Below are positions 11,490-13,468 of a stretch of DNA of 13,468 nt, one piece after another. The DNA is from Dictyoglomaceae bacterium (GTDB lineage: Bacteria; Dictyoglomota; Dictyoglomia; Dictyoglomales; Dictyoglomaceae). The stretch spans positions 1-13,468 of the forward strand of contig JAPYWU010000018.1 in the NCBI GenBank assembly GCA_028276205.1, written 5' to 3'. Made by a program: the position numbers and the translations under genes. The notes below the pieces were generated by a model. It saw only the letters and a program-made list of their open reading frames with translations, ran no database searches and was not told where the DNA came from. The first letter of the stretch is position 1. Every line of letters starts with the position of its first letter.

Positions 11490-12800
11490 TTACTTTTGAT
11501 CCCTTATCCACATCATTATATCATTAATTACATAATCTGGTATGTTTCCCTCTTTGTTATATTCATCTGGGGTACTTTTCCCAGAGCCCTCCATGAATAA
11601 GTGATTTAATTTAGGATATAACTTTAATATAATATTCTCTTTATTAGCTAATATGCTCCAACCTTCAAAGTCTTTCATAGTTACTTGATAATCCCTTTCT
11701 CCTTGCATAATTAAAGCAGGAATATTTAATTCAGAAAGAGTTTTAACTGGATCATAATTTTTTAAATCCAAAAAGTACTTAACAGGAGCTCCTAATATAT
11801 TCATAGATAAAGGATATTTTTGGGCTAAATCTGGATCCTTTAACTTTTCTATTTCCTTTTTTATTAATTCAAGTTGTTCTTTCTCCTTCTCATCTATTTT
11901 GCCATCTAAATTAGCAATATAATTAATTTGATCCCATATTAAATCTTCTAATGGTCTTGTAGGTCCAGCCATGATTATAATTCCCTTCACATCCTTACTT
12001 AGACTTGCTATCCTTGGCGCAAGCATTCCTCCTAAGCTATGTCCTAAAATAAATATCTTTGATTTATCAATTTTTTCTTGAGTTTTGACAAATTCTATAG
12101 CATAAAGAACATCTTCTATTACCTCTTCCATTACTGTGAAACCATCTTTATAATTAGAAAATTCTTGAGGATATACCTTTGTTCTTTTATCATATCTTAA
12201 AGTAGCAATCCCTAAACTTGAAAGCCCCCATGCCAAATCTCTAAATATCTTATTAGGCCCTATTGTCTCATCCATATCATTTGGACCACTTCCATGGACA
12301 AATATAACTACTGGAAATAGACCTTCTCCTTTTGGTATAGTAAGCTTTCCAGGAAGAACAAAATCTTTACCAATTTTCACATCCTTTTCTTCAAAAGTTT
12401 CAAGATTTACATATGGTGGAGTTTTATAGCTTTTTATTTGGGCAGGCAAAAAGAATAAACCAATTATCTTTTTATTTAGAAAAACTATCTTGATATCTAT
12501 ATAAGCATTAGAAAATTTAGTTGTTAAGTATACAATTTTATATTTTCCAGATTCCTCACTTCTTTCCCCAATTATTCCTTCATAATTTCCTACATTTTTT
12601 AGCACACTCTCCCATATCTCTTTCAACTTTGAAGAGGAGATAAGATTAGATACTGAAGAATCAAAATATTCTACCGCCTTTTCATAATTACCTTGAGACA
12701 TGACATATACAAAATCCTTGGCTATGGATATCTCTTCTTGGGCAAAGGCTATGGCTATAAAAGAAATAAAAGTGAGAATAAGGATAATATATCTTCTCAT
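11490..12800 (-). CDS. Secreted DUF3887 plus alpha/beta-hydrolase (dienelactone-hydrolase-like) protein
   Basis: A 436-residue exported serine hydrolase, probably an esterase or acylpeptidase-like enzyme; the substrate is unknown. A signal peptide is visible (MRRY, hydrophobic 5-19, AFA cleavage site before Gln21). Residues about 22-125 match the DUF3887 type: a helical and beta domain starting near AKDFVYVMSQGNYEKAVEYFD. The hydrolase domain spans about 140-436, with FVHGSGPND (167-175) at the oxyanion loop, GHSLGG with Ser255, Asp370 in GERDYQV and His400 in LNHLF. A charged helical cap around 290-330 (KIDEKEKEQLELIKKEIEK) lies between Ser and Asp. AGGGGG precedes the ATG by about 8 nt. It lies 84 bp after the GH3 gene and 77 bp before the DUF6512 gene on the same strand. 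This two-domain form occurs in several Firmicutes-like bacteria. Confidence 0.88.
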   Translation of the reverse strand: MRRYIILILTFISFIAIAFAQEEISIAKDFVYVMSQGNYEKAVEYFDSSVSNLISSSKLKEIWESVLKNVGNYEGIIGERSEESGKYKIVYLTTKFSNAYIDIKIVFLNKKIIGLFFLPAQIKSYKTPPYVNLETFEEKDVKIGKDFVLPGKLTIPKGEGLFPVVIFVHGSGPNDMDETIGPNKIFRDLAWGLSSLGIATLRYDKRTKVYPQEFSNYKDGFTVMEEVIEDVLYAIEFVKTQEKIDKSKIFILGHSLGGMLAPRIASLSKDVKGIIIMAGPTRPLEDLIWDQINYIANLDGKIDEKEKEQLELIKKEIEKLKDPDLAQKYPLSMNILGAPVKYFLDLKNYDPVKTLSELNIPALIMQGERDYQVTMKDFEGWSILANKENIILKLYPKLNHLFMEGSGKSTPDEYNKEGNIPDYVINDIMMWIRDQK

Positions 12801-12819
12801 AAAATATACCCCCTACAAA

Positions 12820-12843
12820 ATTATATGTTCCATATCTATTATA
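12820..12843 (-). promoter_or_regulatory. Possible promoter region of the DUF3887-hydrolase gene
   Basis: Two perfect minus-strand TATAAT boxes (12825-12820 and 12843-12838) lie 20 and 38 bp before the start codon. Neither has a convincing -35 box at 16-18 bp, and the gap is AT-rich, so support is limited. Confidence 0.3.
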
Positions 12844-12884
12844 CTCCCTATAATCTTTCCCCTCTCACCCCAAATACTCCTCAA

Positions 12885-13468
12885 TCAGCTATTAAGGTCT
12901 TCTATCAATTTATAAAAGAGTTTTTCCACCTCTTCTGGATCTGCCCCTCTTCTTACGTAATAGAATATCATTCTTCTCAAACAATCATTCCTCAAATAAT
13001 TTTCTGGTCTATTTATTGCAGTTATATATGATGGTATGGAAAATCTGTTTTCAAGCTCTAACAAAAATTTTTGTAGTTTCTCCCATGCTGAAGGATCATC
13101 TAAGATATCACCAATAGTAGAATTAATATGATACTTCCTCTTTATCTGCTTTGTAGATCTCACAAATACGGTATCTTTAAGCACTATATCCCTGGATGAT
13201 CTTCCTATGAGGATCTCAAACTCTCCTGTCTCTACATACCAATCCTTTATCTCCACATTGTAGTATGCAAAGGCTCTCTTATCAAGCTCAAAGGTAACCT
13301 CTTTTTCCTCCTTTGGCTCTAACTCTACCTTTACAAATCCTTTTAACTCTTTATCTGGCCTTATTACACTACTCTTTACATCCCTTACATAAAGCTGTAC
13401 TATCTCCTTCCCCTTCATATCTCCTGTATTCTTTACCTTCACCTTTACCCTCAATATCTCTTCATCGG
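12885..13468 (-). CDS. GH3 beta-glucosidase, C-terminal part (5' end outside the window)
   Basis: Only about the last 194 residues are present; the frame runs off the right edge, so the glycoside hydrolase family 3 catalytic domains are not visible. From the edge, about 100 residues form the fibronectin type III-like domain typical of GH3 enzymes (VKVKNTGDMKGKEIVQLYV, RPDKELKGFVKVELEPKE, WYVETGEFEILIGRSSRDI). About 85 residues follow as a helical, charged C-terminal tail with TIGDILDDPSAWEKL and ADPEEVEKLFYKLIEDLN, a tail seen in some clostridial and thermophile GH3 proteins. The family removes beta-linked glucose or xylose from oligosaccharides. An apparent TTG start at 13454 is internal, because the frame continues (DEEI) to the edge. 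The gene ends in TGA 84 bp before the DUF3887-hydrolase start on the same strand. Confidence 0.85.
   Translation of the reverse strand, partial: DEEILRVKVKVKNTGDMKGKEIVQLYVRDVKSSVIRPDKELKGFVKVELEPKEEKEVTFELDKRAFAYYNVEIKDWYVETGEFEILIGRSSRDIVLKDTVFVRSTKQIKRKYHINSTIGDILDDPSAWEKLQKFLLELENRFSIPSYITAINRPENYLRNDCLRRMIFYYVRRGADPEEVEKLFYKLIEDLNS

Noticed and set aside
1..13468. CRISPR array, tRNA or rRNA genes, defence system, prophage or complete insertion sequence
   Set aside because: No regularly spaced repeats, no cloverleaf or rRNA-like blocks, no cas, restriction, toxin or integrase motifs were found on reading both strands.

Overview
This 13.5-kb window is AT-rich bacterial chromosome. Coding density is high, Shine-Dalgarno sequences are strong (AGGAGG types), and A/T-ending codons and Lys/Ile/Glu-rich proteins predominate. 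Protein style and gene content suggest a thermophilic, anaerobic, saccharolytic bacterium, most likely Dictyoglomus or a close relative: a GH3 beta-glucosidase end, a Clp1-type kinase, a LytR-CpsA-Psr/RsfS pair, and a flavoprotein with a Cys cluster. The genus is inference from style; there is no rRNA or other marker here. No tRNA, rRNA, CRISPR array or complete mobile element was seen.

Layout, left to right. (1) 1-175: the 3' end of an unrecognised reading frame. (2) 206-1047: a DeoR-family regulator with its own strong promoter. (3) 1065-3422 (+): an operon of fabI (enoyl-ACP reductase), an FMN nitronate-monooxygenase-fold protein with four clustered cysteines, and a one-Cys BCP peroxiredoxin. 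(4) 3425-4318 (-): a fumarylacetoacetate hydrolase-family enzyme ending 2 bp from the peroxiredoxin. (5) 4368-4980 (+): a strong promoter, an unusually structured leader of about 240 nt, a small RRM RNA-binding protein and a textbook terminator. (6) 5035-7189 (+): a LytR-CpsA-Psr cell-wall ligase, ribosome silencing factor RsfS and a Clp1/Grc3-like polynucleotide kinase, closed by a hairpin shared with (7) 7228-8619 (-), dihydrolipoamide dehydrogenase. (8) 8736-9998 (+): a PHP-domain metallohydrolase whose 3' end overlaps (9), a minus-strand run. In transcription order that run is the end of a GH3 beta-glucosidase, a secreted DUF3887-plus-alpha/beta-hydrolase protein, a DUF6512 membrane protein and a second exported alpha/beta hydrolase.

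Functional themes: fatty-acid synthesis with redox protection (fabI cluster), RNA and ribosome metabolism (RRM, RsfS, Clp1-like) beside envelope assembly (LCP), and extracytoplasmic hydrolysis (right end). The two most interesting points are the RRM gene leader, which holds a terminator-like hairpin and a mutually exclusive alternative helix, and the pairing of a normal FabI with a flavoprotein whose Cys cluster recalls FabX, the anaerobic unsaturated-fatty-acid enzyme of Helicobacter.
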